Source: Rhodoplanes tepidamans
GTDB lineage: Bacteria > Pseudomonadota > Alphaproteobacteria > Rhizobiales > Xanthobacteraceae
DNA length: 64,000 nucleotides
NCBI RefSeq assembly: GCF_030813915.1
Contig: NZ_JAUSUJ010000001.1
Coordinates: 310,001-374,000 of the forward strand
Reading direction: 5' to 3'
Part shown: in pieces, positions 51,055 through 61,099 of the stretch
How positions within the stretch are numbered: the first letter of the stretch is position 1
Layout: the number at the start of each line of letters is the position of its first letter
The notes under the pieces: model-generated
Seen by the model: only the letters and a program-made list of their open reading frames with translations
The model's database searches: none
Told to the model about the DNA's origin: nothing
Program-made: the position numbers and the translations under genes

Positions 51055-52176
51055 GTGAACATCGCGAGCGTCGAGCCGATCGCCGTCGGCCTGCCGATGA
51101 AGAAACCGGTGATCATGGCGGGCGAGGAGGTGCGGCGCGCCGACAACGTGCTGGTGCGCGTCGTCGCCGCCGACGGCACGGTCGGCTGGGGCGAGGCGGC
51201 CTCCGCCCCGACCATGACGGGCGAGACCATCGAGAGCATGACGGCGGCGATCCGCCATCTCGCGCCGGTGCTGGACGGGCGCGATCCCGCCGACATCGAC
51301 GGCGCGCTGGCCGCCATGGACGCGCGCATGTACGGCAATCACGGCGCCAAGGCGGCGCTCGAGATCGCCCTGCACGACCTCGTCGGGCGCGCCACCGGGC
51401 GGCCGGTTCACGCGCTGCTGGGCGAGCGGAGGCGCGACCGCGCGGCGCTACTCGGCGTCGTCGGCGGCGGCGACCGCGCCGGCGACCTCGCCGACGCGGC
51501 CCGCAAGGCGACCGACGGCTACACGGCGTTCAAGATCAAGGTCGGCGTGGACACGCCGGAGCGCGACGCCGAGCGCACCCGCGCCATCTGCGCGCTGCTC
51601 GACGGGGAGGCGCTGGTCTCGGCCGACGCCAACCAGGGATTCTCGGTCGAGCAGGCGCTGACCTTCGTGCGTGCCGTCGCGGACGCCGGGCTGGACTTCG
51701 TCGAGCAGCCGGTCGTGGCGCACGATCTCGCCGGCATGGCCGAGATCGCCGCGGCGACGCCGATCGCGCTCGGCGCCGACGAGGGCATCCACGGCATCGA
51801 CGACATCCGCCGCCACCACGAGCGCCGGGCGGCACACGGCGTCAGCCTGAAGGCGATCAAGCTCGGCGGCCTGCGTGCCGTCGTCGAGGCCGGCCGGCTC
51901 GCCGACCGGCTCGGCATGGGCGTCAATCTCTCGTGCAAGACGGGCGAGTCGAGCATCGCCTGCGCCGCGGCCCTGCATGCCGCGGCCGTGCTGCCCGGCC
52001 TCGCCTGGGGCCTGACGCTCACCTGCCAGGCGCTCGGCAGCGACGTGACGGCGCATCCCGTCGCGATCGCGCGCGGCCATGCCGAGGTGATGGATCGCCC
52101 CGGCCTCGGGATCGAGGTCGACGAGGCGATGATCCAGCGCCACCGCATCGCCGTGCCGCTGCGCAGCGTGGCGTAG
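51055..52176 (+). CDS. Enolase-superfamily (mandelate racemase/muconate lactonizing) enzyme
   Basis: The 373-residue enzyme is in the MR/MLE group: N-terminal capping domain (NVLVRVVAADGTVGWGEAAS), the catalytic KIKVG (Lys-x-Lys), metal ligands in VSADANQGF (Asp), FVEQPVVAHD (Glu) and GADEGIHGIDD (Asp), with the terminal SLKAIKLGG (Lys). The two-Lys KxK and the ALKxxKLGG arrangement is of the muconate cycloisomerase/dipeptide epimerase type. GTG start with a GGAG ribosome-binding site. The neighbouring Bug protein and tartrate-type dehydrogenase suggest acid or sugar-acid metabolism. Confidence 0.88.
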   Translation: MNIASVEPIAVGLPMKKPVIMAGEEVRRADNVLVRVVAADGTVGWGEAASAPTMTGETIESMTAAIRHLAPVLDGRDPADIDGALAAMDARMYGNHGAKAALEIALHDLVGRATGRPVHALLGERRRDRAALLGVVGGGDRAGDLADAARKATDGYTAFKIKVGVDTPERDAERTRAICALLDGEALVSADANQGFSVEQALTFVRAVADAGLDFVEQPVVAHDLAGMAEIAAATPIALGADEGIHGIDDIRRHHERRAAHGVSLKAIKLGGLRAVVEAGRLADRLGMGVNLSCKTGESSIACAAALHAAAVLPGLAWGLTLTCQALGSDVTAHPVAIARGHAEVMDRPGLGIEVDEAMIQRHRIAVPLRSVA

Positions 52177-52193
52177 CGGGGGCATCCCCGACG

Positions 52194-52319
52194 TCCGCTC
52201 GTCCCGTGAAAGCGGGCCCGACCCTCCGCTCGTCCCCGCGAAGGCGGGGACCCAGGGCGACACGGCGAGAGGCTTCGGACCCAGGGCCCTGGATCCCCGC
52301 TTGCGCGGGGATGAGCGGA
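52194..52319. repeat. REP-type palindromic element, family B, copy 2
   Basis: Inverted arms CGCTCGTCCCCGCGAAGGCG and GCTTGCGCGGGGATGAGCG, plus a third degenerate copy (CGCTCGTCCCGTGAAAGCG) at 52197, resemble the element at 13851-13932. It lies between convergent genes. Confidence 0.75.
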
Positions 52320-52349
52320 GGTCGGGGCAAGTCCTGCGGAGCCTCGACC

Positions 52350-53369
52350 TCAGTTGCCCTTCACGCCGGCGGCCCGGATCACCTTGCCCCACTTCTCGAC
52401 CTCGGCGACGAGCTGGGCCTTCAGCGCCGCGGGTGTCGCCTGGTCGAGCGGCACCGGCTCGGTGCCGAGGCTGGCGAAGCGCTCGATCACCTTGGGGTCC
52501 CGCAGCGCCGTCTGCAGGGCCGGCACCAGCTTGTCGATCGCCTCCTTGGGCAGGCCGCGGGGCGCCCACATGGCGTGCCAGGCCGACACCTCGAAGCCCC
52601 TCAGGGCCGTCTCGTCGAGGGTCGGCAGGTCGGGCAGCGAGGAGACGCGGGCCTTCGTCGTCACCGCGTAGCCCTTGATGCGGCCTTCCCTGATGTGGTT
52701 CGTCGTGTTGGTCGTCTGGTCGCACAGCAGGTCGATCTGGCCGCCGAGCAGGTCGTTCATGGCGGGGCCGGTGCCGCGATAGGCGACGGGCGCGAGCTGG
52801 ACGCCCACTTCGCTCATGAACAGCAGCGAGCAGAGATGCGCGGCCGAGCCGACGCCGGCATGGCCGAAGCTCGCGGTCGCCTTGTTCGCCTTCATCCACT
52901 CGATCAGCGCGCCGATCGACGTCGGGGGCAGGGCGGCCTTGGAGACGATCGTCATCGGCACGTCGGTGATGCGGCCGACATGGTCGAAGTCGGCGACCGG
53001 ATCGTATTTCAGCGTGTCGTAGAGGGCCGGCGCGGTCGCGTGGGCGATGTGCCAGATGGCGAGCGTGTAGCCGTCGGCCGGCGTGCGGGCGATGCGGCCC
53101 ATGCCGAGGGTGCCTCCGGCCCCGCCCTGGTTCTCGACGAGGACGGTCTGGCCGAGCGTCCTGGTCATCGATTCGGCGATCAGCCGGGCGACCGTGTCGG
53201 TCGGCCCGCCGGCGGCGGCCGGGACCAGGATGGTGATCGGCTTCGTCGGCCAGCCGCTCTCCGCCTGCGCCCCTGCACCGAGCCCCAACAGGGCGAGGCC
53301 GGCCAAGGCGGCGTGAAGGATCGTTCGCACGGCCCGTCGCGGGCCGTGACGCATCGACGAACAAAGCAT
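52350..53369 (-). CDS. Bug/TTT-family substrate-binding protein
   Basis: The 339-residue exported protein has a Sec-like signal (RTILHAALAGLALLGLGAGA) followed by WPTKPITILVPAAAGGPTDT, LGQTVLVENQGGAGGTLGMG, PADGYTLAIW and LPDLPTLDETALRGFE. It ends 39 bp past the start-side of the dehydrogenase operon and probably shares a transcript with it (the dehydrogenase ends at 53409). It likely binds a tartrate/malate-type acid, but no transporter membrane component is present. Confidence 0.92.
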   Translation of the reverse strand: MLCSSMRHGPRRAVRTILHAALAGLALLGLGAGAQAESGWPTKPITILVPAAAGGPTDTVARLIAESMTRTLGQTVLVENQGGAGGTLGMGRIARTPADGYTLAIWHIAHATAPALYDTLKYDPVADFDHVGRITDVPMTIVSKAALPPTSIGALIEWMKANKATASFGHAGVGSAAHLCSLLFMSEVGVQLAPVAYRGTGPAMNDLLGGQIDLLCDQTTNTTNHIREGRIKGYAVTTKARVSSLPDLPTLDETALRGFEVSAWHAMWAPRGLPKEAIDKLVPALQTALRDPKVIERFASLGTEPVPLDQATPAALKAQLVAEVEKWGKVIRAAGVKGN

Positions 53370-53408
53370 GGGCTCCCTCGTGCGCGAGGGCGGTGGCCTT
53401 GCCGGCCG

Positions 53409-54485
53409 TTACGAATTGTCGCCGACGAGCGCCTCGCAAACCGCGTCGGTGACCATTGCCGTGGTCGCGCTGCCACCGAGATCCGGCGTGTGCAGCCGCG
53501 GATCGGCGGTGACGCGCTCGACGGCGCGCATCAGGCGCGCGGCGGCGGCGGTCTCGCCGAGGTGCTCCAGCATCATCGAGCCCGACCAGAAGGTGGCGAT
53601 CGGGTTGGCGATGCCCTTGCCGGTGATGTCGAAGGCCGAGCCGTGGATCGGCTCGAACATCGACGGAAACGCGCGCTCCGGATTGATGTTGCCGGTCGGC
53701 GCGATGCCGAGCGAGCCGGCGAGCGCCGCCGCCAGATCCGAGAGGATGTCGGCGTGCAGGTTGGTCGCCACGATGGTGTCGATGCTCTCCGGCTTCGTGA
53801 CCATGCGCATGGTCATGGCGTCGACCAGCATCTTGTCCCAGGTCACGTCGGGGAACTCGGCCGCCACCTCGGCGGCGATCTCGTCCCACATCACCATGGC
53901 GTGGCGCTGCGCGTTCGACTTGGTGACGACGGTGAGCAGCTTTCGCGGACGCGACTGCGCCAGCCGGAAGGCGTAGCGCATGATGCGGGTGACGCCGACC
54001 CGCGTGAACATGGCGACGTCGGTCGCCGTCTCGTAGGGGAAGCCCTGGTGGACGCGCCCGCCCACCCCGGCATACTCGCCCTCGGAGTTCTCGCGCACGA
54101 TCACCCAGTCGAGCTCGGGCCCCGAGACGGCGCGCAGCGGGCTCGTGATGCCGGGCAGAATCCGGGTCGGCCGCACATTGGCGTACTGGTCGAACGGCTG
54201 GCAGATGGCGAGCCGCAGCCCCCACAGGGTGACGTGGTCCGGCACGTCGGGCGCGCCGACCGCGCCGAAGAAGATCGCGTCGTGCCCGCGGATGCGGTCG
54301 CGGCCGTCCGCCGGCATCATCACGCCATGCTTCTTGTAGTAGGCGGAGCCCCAGTCGAAATGGTCGACGGCGAGCCGGAAGCCGCCGTCGCGCTCGGCGC
54401 AGACGGCGAGCGCCTGCAGGCCGGCCGCGATCACTTCCGTCCCGATTCCGTCGCCCGGGATCGCCGCGATCCGATAGTCCCGCAT
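53409..54485 (-). CDS. Tartrate/isopropylmalate-type beta-decarboxylating dehydrogenase
   Basis: The 358-residue enzyme is of the isocitrate/isopropylmalate dehydrogenase family: IAAIPGDGIGTEVIAAGL, the substrate-binding Arg cluster, VIVRENSEGEYAGVGGRVHQ, the TKSNAQRHAMVMWDE-like loop, VDAMTMRMVTKPES (Asp) and EPIHGSAFDITGKGIANPIA. The ENSEGEYAGVGG loop favours the tartrate dehydrogenase (TtuC) branch over LeuB. It may oxidise D-malate or tartrate. The ATG at 54485 (MRDYRIAAIPG) is used. Controlled probably by the divergent GntR gene. Confidence 0.88.
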   Translation of the reverse strand: MRDYRIAAIPGDGIGTEVIAAGLQALAVCAERDGGFRLAVDHFDWGSAYYKKHGVMMPADGRDRIRGHDAIFFGAVGAPDVPDHVTLWGLRLAICQPFDQYANVRPTRILPGITSPLRAVSGPELDWVIVRENSEGEYAGVGGRVHQGFPYETATDVAMFTRVGVTRIMRYAFRLAQSRPRKLLTVVTKSNAQRHAMVMWDEIAAEVAAEFPDVTWDKMLVDAMTMRMVTKPESIDTIVATNLHADILSDLAAALAGSLGIAPTGNINPERAFPSMFEPIHGSAFDITGKGIANPIATFWSGSMMLEHLGETAAAARLMRAVERVTADPRLHTPDLGGSATTAMVTDAVCEALVGDNS

Positions 54486-54549
54486 CGTCCGTCCGCCCTC
54501 TCGTCCGTCGCCGGCCGGGCGCCGCGCCGTGCGTCGCCATGGGGCCGGA

Positions 54550-54635
54550 TGCATGCCGACTTCCATGCAAGTTGGCGAATCCGCTATACTGCCGCGGCGT
54601 CGGGCTGTCAATCTTCCATAGGAGCTTCCATGCAA
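54550..54635. promoter_or_regulatory. Candidate operator region between the dehydrogenase and GntR genes
   Basis: A TGCATG-N8-CATGCA inverted repeat spans 54550-54569. CTTCCATGCAA occurs twice (54560-54570 and 54625-54635), 65 bp apart, flanking a TATACT -10-like hexamer (54585-54590). Both copies lie in the 185-bp divergent promoter region and could be sites for the GntR regulator. Binding is inference. Confidence 0.45.
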
Positions 54636-54670
54636 CAGGAGAGCGGGATCGCGAGCCGGAGGGGACGGCC

Positions 54671-55393
54671 GTGACGACTCCGGGCAGGAGCGGGGCAGGC
54701 GGCGTCGCACCGGCCGCGCCGGCCGAGAGCGGCGCGTCCCTGGTCGAGAACGCCTACCGGGCCCTGAAGACGGCGGTGCGCGACAACGTGTTCCCGCCCG
54801 GCTACCAGGGCTCCGAGCAGGAGATCGCGCTGCGCCTCGGGATGAGCCGCACCCCCGTGCACGAGGCGCTGATCCGCCTGCAGGAGGAGGGCCTGGTGCG
54901 GGTGCTGCCGAAGCGCGGCATCCAGGTCTGTGCGCTCTCGCCCGACGACATGCGCGAGATCTACGATCTCGTCGCCACCCTGGAGGGGCGCGCCGCCGAG
55001 GCGATCGCGGCCGGCGACGCGGCGCTGCGGACGCGGGCGCTCGATGCGCTCGACGCGATCAATGCCGACATGCGCGCCGCCCTCGACCGTGACGACCTCG
55101 ACGCCTGGGCGCAGGCCGACGACCGCTTCCACCGCGCCCTCGTCGAGCGCTGCGGCAACCGCCGTCTCGCCCGCGCGGTCGGCACCGTGATGGACCAGTC
55201 GCACCGCGCCCGCATGGTGACGCTGCGGCTGCGCGTCAAGCCGATCCGCTCGCTCAAGGAACATCTCGCCGTCACGGCGGCGATCCGCAAGGGCGACGCG
55301 CCGCGCGCCGGCGCGCTCGCCCGGGCCCATCGCGAGCACGCCCGCGACGAGCTGCTGCCGCTGCTCGAGACGCTCGGCATGCGGCATCTGTAG
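54671..55393 (+). CDS. GntR-family regulator (FCD/FadR subfamily)
   Basis: The 240-residue regulator has the winged helix at about 22-85 (NAYRALKTAVRDNVFPPGYQ; LGMSRTPVHEALIRLQEEGL) and an FCD C-terminal all-helical domain with metal-ligand-like spacing (Asp in ADDRFHRALVERCGN, His in HRARMVTLRLRVKP and HLAVTAAIRKGDAPRA). FCD regulators respond to carboxylates. The GTG at 54671 with a GGAGGGGA ribosome-binding site is preferred. It is divergent from the tartrate-type dehydrogenase gene, its likely target. The pfl locus follows after 431 bp. Confidence 0.9.
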   Translation: MTTPGRSGAGGVAPAAPAESGASLVENAYRALKTAVRDNVFPPGYQGSEQEIALRLGMSRTPVHEALIRLQEEGLVRVLPKRGIQVCALSPDDMREIYDLVATLEGRAAEAIAAGDAALRTRALDALDAINADMRAALDRDDLDAWAQADDRFHRALVERCGNRRLARAVGTVMDQSHRARMVTLRLRVKPIRSLKEHLAVTAAIRKGDAPRAGALARAHREHARDELLPLLETLGMRHL

Positions 55394-55545
55394 TCCGGCA
55401 CGGGCGGTCCTCCGGGAGCCGGCCGCCGCGTCGTCCCCGACCGGAGTGGCCACGCGCCGCCGGCGGGCTACGCGTTTTCCCGGACCGCGGGATCCCGTAA
55501 ACAAAAACGCGGCCCGATCCGGAACGAAACTGCGCGTCCGGGCCG

Positions 55546-55557
55546 GTGAAATATCAC
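55546..55557. promoter_or_regulatory. Imperfect palindrome, pflB upstream site 1
   Basis: GTGAAATATCAC differs from the perfect palindrome of site 2 by one base. Located 268 bp before the pflB start. Confidence 0.45.
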
Positions 55558-55638
55558 AAGATGTCGTATTCGCCCCGAGCCGTCGTTTCGGCGGATGGCG
55601 GGCATTCGTCCGCGCCCCCTACGGCACCGAAATACGTA

Positions 55639-55650
55639 GTGATATATCAC
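55639..55650. promoter_or_regulatory. Perfect palindrome, pflB upstream site 2
   Basis: GTGATATATCAC is a perfect 12-bp palindrome, 93 bp from site 1 (centre to centre) and 175 bp before pflB. Arms TGA/TCA have a 4-base spacer, so it is not a CRP/FNR/FixK site (6-base spacer). Confidence 0.5.
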
Positions 55651-55824
55651 TGGCCATCGAGGTTCGAACCGCTGCGCGACCTGACCGGGCCGGGCGGTCT
55701 CGCCGGAACCGCAAGATTCCGACGTCTCCGTGACGACCCATCTCGCCTGACACGCCCCCGGTATCAGACGACCGAAGCGCTCCCGTGCTCGTGCCTCTGT
55801 CGGACATGTTCCTACGAGGTCGTC

Positions 55825-58083
55825 ATGAACGCAATCACCGAGAACGCCACCGCACAGGAGCCGTGGGCCGGCTTCGCCGCCGGGCCGTGGCAGAGCCAGA
55901 TCGACGTACGCGGTTTCATCCAGGCGAACTACCGCCCGTATCTCGGCGACTCGCGTTTCCTCTCCGGTCCGACCTCGCGCACCCTCGGCGTCTGGGCGAA
56001 GCTCACCGAGCTCCTCGCCGAGGAGCGCAAGAAGGGCGTGCTCGACGTCTCGGTCGATCGTCCCGCCGCCATCACGGCGCACGCGCCCGGCTTCATCGAT
56101 CGTGACGCCGAGCTGATCGTCGGCCTGCAGACCGACGCGCCGCTCAAGCGCGCCATCATGCCGAACGGCGGCCTGCGCATGGTCGAGATGGGGCTCGAGG
56201 CCTACGGCTACGAGATCGATCCGGCCGTGAAGGAGACCTGGACCAGGCACCGCAAGAGCCACAATCAGGGCGTCTTCGACGCCTACTCGCCGGAGATTCT
56301 GGCGGCCCGCAAGTCGGGTATCGTCACCGGCCTGCCGGACGCCTACGGCCGCGGCCGCATCATCGGCGACTACCGGCGCGTCGCGCTCTACGGCACCGAC
56401 CGGCTGAAGGCCGACAAGCGCCGCGAGCTGCACGAGATCGACGACGCCGTGTTCGACGAGGCGACGATGCGGCAGCGCGAGGAGCTCAACGAGCAGATCC
56501 GCGCCCTCGACGAGCTCGCCGAGATGGCGGCGAGCTACGGCTGCGACGTGACGCAGCCGGCGCGCACCGGCCGCGAGGCGGTGCAGTGGACCTATTTCGG
56601 CTACCTGGCCGCCGTGAAGGAGCAGAACGGCGCGGCGATGTCGCTCGGCCGCGTCTCGACCTTCCTGGACATCTATCTCGACCGCGACATCGAGCGCGGA
56701 CTCCTGACGGAAGAGAGCGCCCAGGAGCTGATCGACGACCTCGTCATCAAGCTGCGCATCGTCCGCTTCCTGCGCACGCCCGAATACGACACGCTGTTCT
56801 CCGGCGATCCGACCTGGGTCACCGAGTCGATCGGCGGCATCGGCGAGGACGGCCGTCCGCTCGTCACCAGGACGAGCTTCCGCTTCCTGCAGACGCTGTT
56901 CAACCTCGGCCCGGCGCCGGAGCCGAACCTGACGGTGCTGTGGTCGACGCAGTTGCCCGAGGGCTTCAAGGACTACTGCGCCAAGGTGTCGATCGAGACC
57001 TCGTCGATCCAGTACGAGAACGACGACGTGATGCGGCCGCACTGGGGCGACGACTACGGCATCGCCTGCTGCGTCTCGCCGATGCGGATCGGCAAGCAGA
57101 TGCAGTTCTTCGGCGCCCGCGCCAACCTCGCCAAGGCGCTGCTCTACGCGATCAACGGCGGCGTCGACGAGAAGTCCGGCATGGTGGTGGCCGAGGGCTT
57201 CACGCCGATCGAGGGCGACGTGCTCGACTACGACACCGTGGTCGCCAAGCTCGACCCGATGATGTCGTGGCTCGCCAAGACCTACATCAAGGCGCTGAAC
57301 GTCATCCACTACATGCACGACAAGTACGCCTACGAGCGCATCGAGATGGCGCTGCACGATCGCGACGTGCTGCGCACCATGGCGTGCGGCATCGCCGGCC
57401 TGTCGGTCGCCGCCGACAGCCTGTCGGCCATCAAGCACGCCAAGGTGAAGGTGGTGCGCAACAAGGCCGGCCTCGCGGTCGACTACGTGATCGAAGGCGA
57501 CTACCCGGCCTACGGCAACAACGACGACCGCGCCGACTCGATCGCCGTGTGGCTGGCCGAGACCTTCATCGAGAAGATCAAGGCGCAGCCGCACTTCTAC
57601 CGGAACGCGATGCCGACCCAGTCGGTGCTGACCATCACGTCCAACGTGGTGTACGGCAAGAAGACCGGCAATACGCCGGACGGCCGCCGCGCCGGCGAGC
57701 CGTTCGCGCCCGGGGCGAACCCGATGAACGGCCGCGACAAGAAGGGCTTCATCGCGGCCGGTGCGTCGGTGTCGAAGATCCCGTACGCCTGCGCGCTCGA
57801 CGGCATCTCCTGGACCGCTTCGGCCACGCCGACGGCGCTCGGCCGGGTGCCGGAGGAGCGGCAGAAGAACCTCGCGGCCTGCCTCGACGCCTTCGCGGGC
57901 GCCATGGGCCACCACGTCAACGTCAACGTGCTGAACCGCGAGACGCTGCTCGACGCGATGGAGCACCCGGAGATCTACCCGCAGCTCACCATCCGGGTCT
58001 CCGGCTACGCCGTGAACTTCGTCAAGCTGAGCCGCGAGCAGCAGCTCGACGTGATCAGCCGGACGTTCCACGGCTGCATGTGA
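55825..58083 (+). CDS. pflB: Pyruvate formate-lyase (formate C-acetyltransferase)
   Basis: The 752-residue glycyl-radical enzyme converts pyruvate and CoA to acetyl-CoA and formate. The catalytic Cys pair is in [10 protein letters not shown] (Cys415-Cys416) and the radical Gly727 in [14 protein letters not shown] near the C-terminus. Other landmarks are PFL-type [40 protein letters not shown] and [20 protein letters not shown]. The length (752 against 760 in E. coli) and Cys-Cys make it a true PFL and not a glycerol dehydratase. Start at 55825 (MNAITENAT). Oxygen-sensitive, so functional only under anoxia. Followed by the activase after 135 bp. Confidence 0.96.
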   Translation: MNAITENATAQEPWAGFAAGPWQSQIDVRGFIQANYRPYLGDSRFLSGPTSRTLGVWAKLTELLAEERKKGVLDVSVDRPAAITAHAPGFIDRDAELIVGLQTDAPLKRAIMPNGGLRMVEMGLEAYGYEIDPAVKETWTRHRKSHNQGVFDAYSPEILAARKSGIVTGLPDAYGRGRIIGDYRRVALYGTDRLKADKRRELHEIDDAVFDEATMRQREELNEQIRALDELAEMAASYGCDVTQPARTGREAVQWTYFGYLAAVKEQNGAAMSLGRVSTFLDIYLDRDIERGLLTEESAQELIDDLVIKLRIVRFLRTPEYDTLFSGDPTWVTESIGGIGEDGRPLVTRTSFRFLQTLFNLGPAPEPNLTVLWSTQLPEGFKDYCAKVSIETSSIQYENDDVMRPHWGDDYGIACCVSPMRIGKQMQFFGARANLAKALLYAINGGVDEKSGMVVAEGFTPIEGDVLDYDTVVAKLDPMMSWLAKTYIKALNVIHYMHDKYAYERIEMALHDRDVLRTMACGIAGLSVAADSLSAIKHAKVKVVRNKAGLAVDYVIEGDYPAYGNNDDRADSIAVWLAETFIEKIKAQPHFYRNAMPTQSVLTITSNVVYGKKTGNTPDGRRAGEPFAPGANPMNGRDKKGFIAAGASVSKIPYACALDGISWTASATPTALGRVPEERQKNLAACLDAFAGAMGHHVNVNVLNRETLLDAMEHPEIYPQLTIRVSGYAVNFVKLSREQQLDVISRTFHGCM

Positions 58084-58090
58084 CACGGCC

Positions 58091-58116
58091 GGCGCCGCCG
58101 CTCCGGCGGCGGCGCC
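58091..58116 (+). terminator. Strong hairpin between pflB and pflA
   Basis: GGCGCCGCCG pairs with CGGCGGCGCC around a CTCCGG loop, 7 bases after the pflB stop. There is no T-tract. It may act as a partial terminator or mRNA stabiliser, setting pflB above pflA. Confidence 0.5.
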
Positions 58117-58218
58117 GCGGCGGCGGCAGCGCCGCGAAGAGTTCGTCGCGAGGGCGCCCGGTCCGACACTCCTGATCACGGGCCGGGCGCCGACGACGAA
58201 CCGGAGGAGAGACCCCCG

Positions 58219-59037
58219 ATGACCTTCACATCCTCCCTGGCCCGCGGACACGGCGACGCACCCGCGTGCATCGTCGTGCCGCCGGCCGCAGGGGTCGCCG
58301 GCGAGGCGCCGGTCGGCTTCCTGCATTCGGTCGAATCGGGCGCGGCCGGCGACGGCCCGGGCATGCGGTTCGTGTTCTTCATGGCCGGCTGTCCGCTGCG
58401 TTGCCTGTACTGCCACAACCCGGACACCTGGAAGCTGAAGGCCGGGCGCCGCATCGACCTGGACGAGGCGCTGGCCGAGATCGCGCCGTATCGCGGCTTC
58501 CTGCGGCTGGCCGGCGGCGTCACCGTGTCGGGCGGCGAGCCGATGACGCAGGCCCGCTTCGTCGGCGCGCTGCTGACCCGCCTCCACGACGACCTGCGCC
58601 TGCACACCGCGCTCGACACCACCGGGTTCCTCGGCCGCAGCGTCGACGACGACTGGTTCGACCCGGTCGACCTCGTGCTGCTCGACGTCAAGCATTCCGA
58701 TCCGGCCGTCTACAAGCGGATCACCGGCCGCGATCTCGCGCCGACCCTCGACTTCGCCCGCCGCATGGTGCGGCTCGGCAAGCCGATGTGGATCCGTTAC
58801 GTGCTGGTGCCCGGCCTGACCGACGGGGAGGCCGAGATCGCGCGGCTCGCCGATCTCCTCGCCGGTCTCGGCCCGCTGGTCCAGCAGGTCGACGTGCTGC
58901 CCTATCACCGGCTCGGCGTGCACAAGTGGGCCGAGCTCGGCCGCGCCTATCCGCTCGACGGCACCGAGCCGCCCTCGCGCGAGGCGCTCGACGCGGCGAT
59001 CGCGATCTTCCGCACGCGCGGCCTGAAGGTGCGGTGA
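58219..59037 (+). CDS. pflA: Pyruvate formate-lyase activating enzyme (radical SAM)
   Basis: The 272-residue radical SAM protein has the [4Fe-4S] motif CPLRCLYCHNPDTW (Cys58, Cys62, Cys65), with MAGCP before it, GGVTVSGGEP for SAM binding and DLVLLDVKHSDPAVYKRITG later. It generates the glycyl radical on PflB. It has about 25 extra residues before the core, containing MTFTSSLARGHGD. It is preceded by a 135-bp gap with a hairpin, so it is probably co-transcribed with pflB. Confidence 0.95.
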   Translation: MTFTSSLARGHGDAPACIVVPPAAGVAGEAPVGFLHSVESGAAGDGPGMRFVFFMAGCPLRCLYCHNPDTWKLKAGRRIDLDEALAEIAPYRGFLRLAGGVTVSGGEPMTQARFVGALLTRLHDDLRLHTALDTTGFLGRSVDDDWFDPVDLVLLDVKHSDPAVYKRITGRDLAPTLDFARRMVRLGKPMWIRYVLVPGLTDGEAEIARLADLLAGLGPLVQQVDVLPYHRLGVHKWAELGRAYPLDGTEPPSREALDAAIAIFRTRGLKVR

Positions 59038-59229
59038 GGCGGTCGGTTTTCGGTCGTCCCGGGGCGCGGCCGCAGGCCGCGCGCCTGCGGTTCGCGGTCC
59101 GGCACGACGGTTCAGGCGAATCCTGCGCGACGAGGCGCTGCCTGGTGGTCGCGTCACCGCACTCCTCCTGATGGTGACGATCGCCGGCGGGACGTAGAGT
59201 CACGTGTTCACCCGCGGAGCGCTGCGCCG

Positions 59230-60957
<1,728 letters not shown>

Positions 60958-61099
60958 CCGCGGTGCCCGCGGCGGCGCGCCGCCGCTCGGGGCCGCGCCG
61001 CCGCCTCTCACCCGCCGGATTCCGCCGTTCGCCGGAAGGCGCCCCCGCGGGCGGGCGCGCGGCCCTAGGGTCGAGCATCCAGATGCAAGGATCTCGACC

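Larger units (their letters stand above)
55394..55824. other. 431-base intergenic region upstream of pflB
   Basis: This long gap contains no gene and no FixK/FNR-type box that I could find. The AT-richer parts (55490-55510, 55546-55570, 55628-55652) hold two related palindromes described separately. An ACGAGG ribosome-binding site precedes pflB. The leader is long enough for additional regulation. Confidence 0.6.

Noticed and set aside
51448-54570. Antisense frame of about 1000 codons over the enolase, Bug and dehydrogenase genes
   Set aside because: It overlaps three genes with clear family motifs and has no start or domain of its own.
55639-55650. GTGATATATCAC as a CRP, FNR or FixK site
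   Set aside because: The half-sites TGA/TCA are 4 bases apart, while these regulators need 6; no FixK consensus was found in the pflB leader.
55468-59157. Very long antisense frame (over 1200 codons) across pflB and pflA
   Set aside because: It is entirely opposite two genes with confirmed catalytic motifs, and its composition is typical of antisense high-GC frames.
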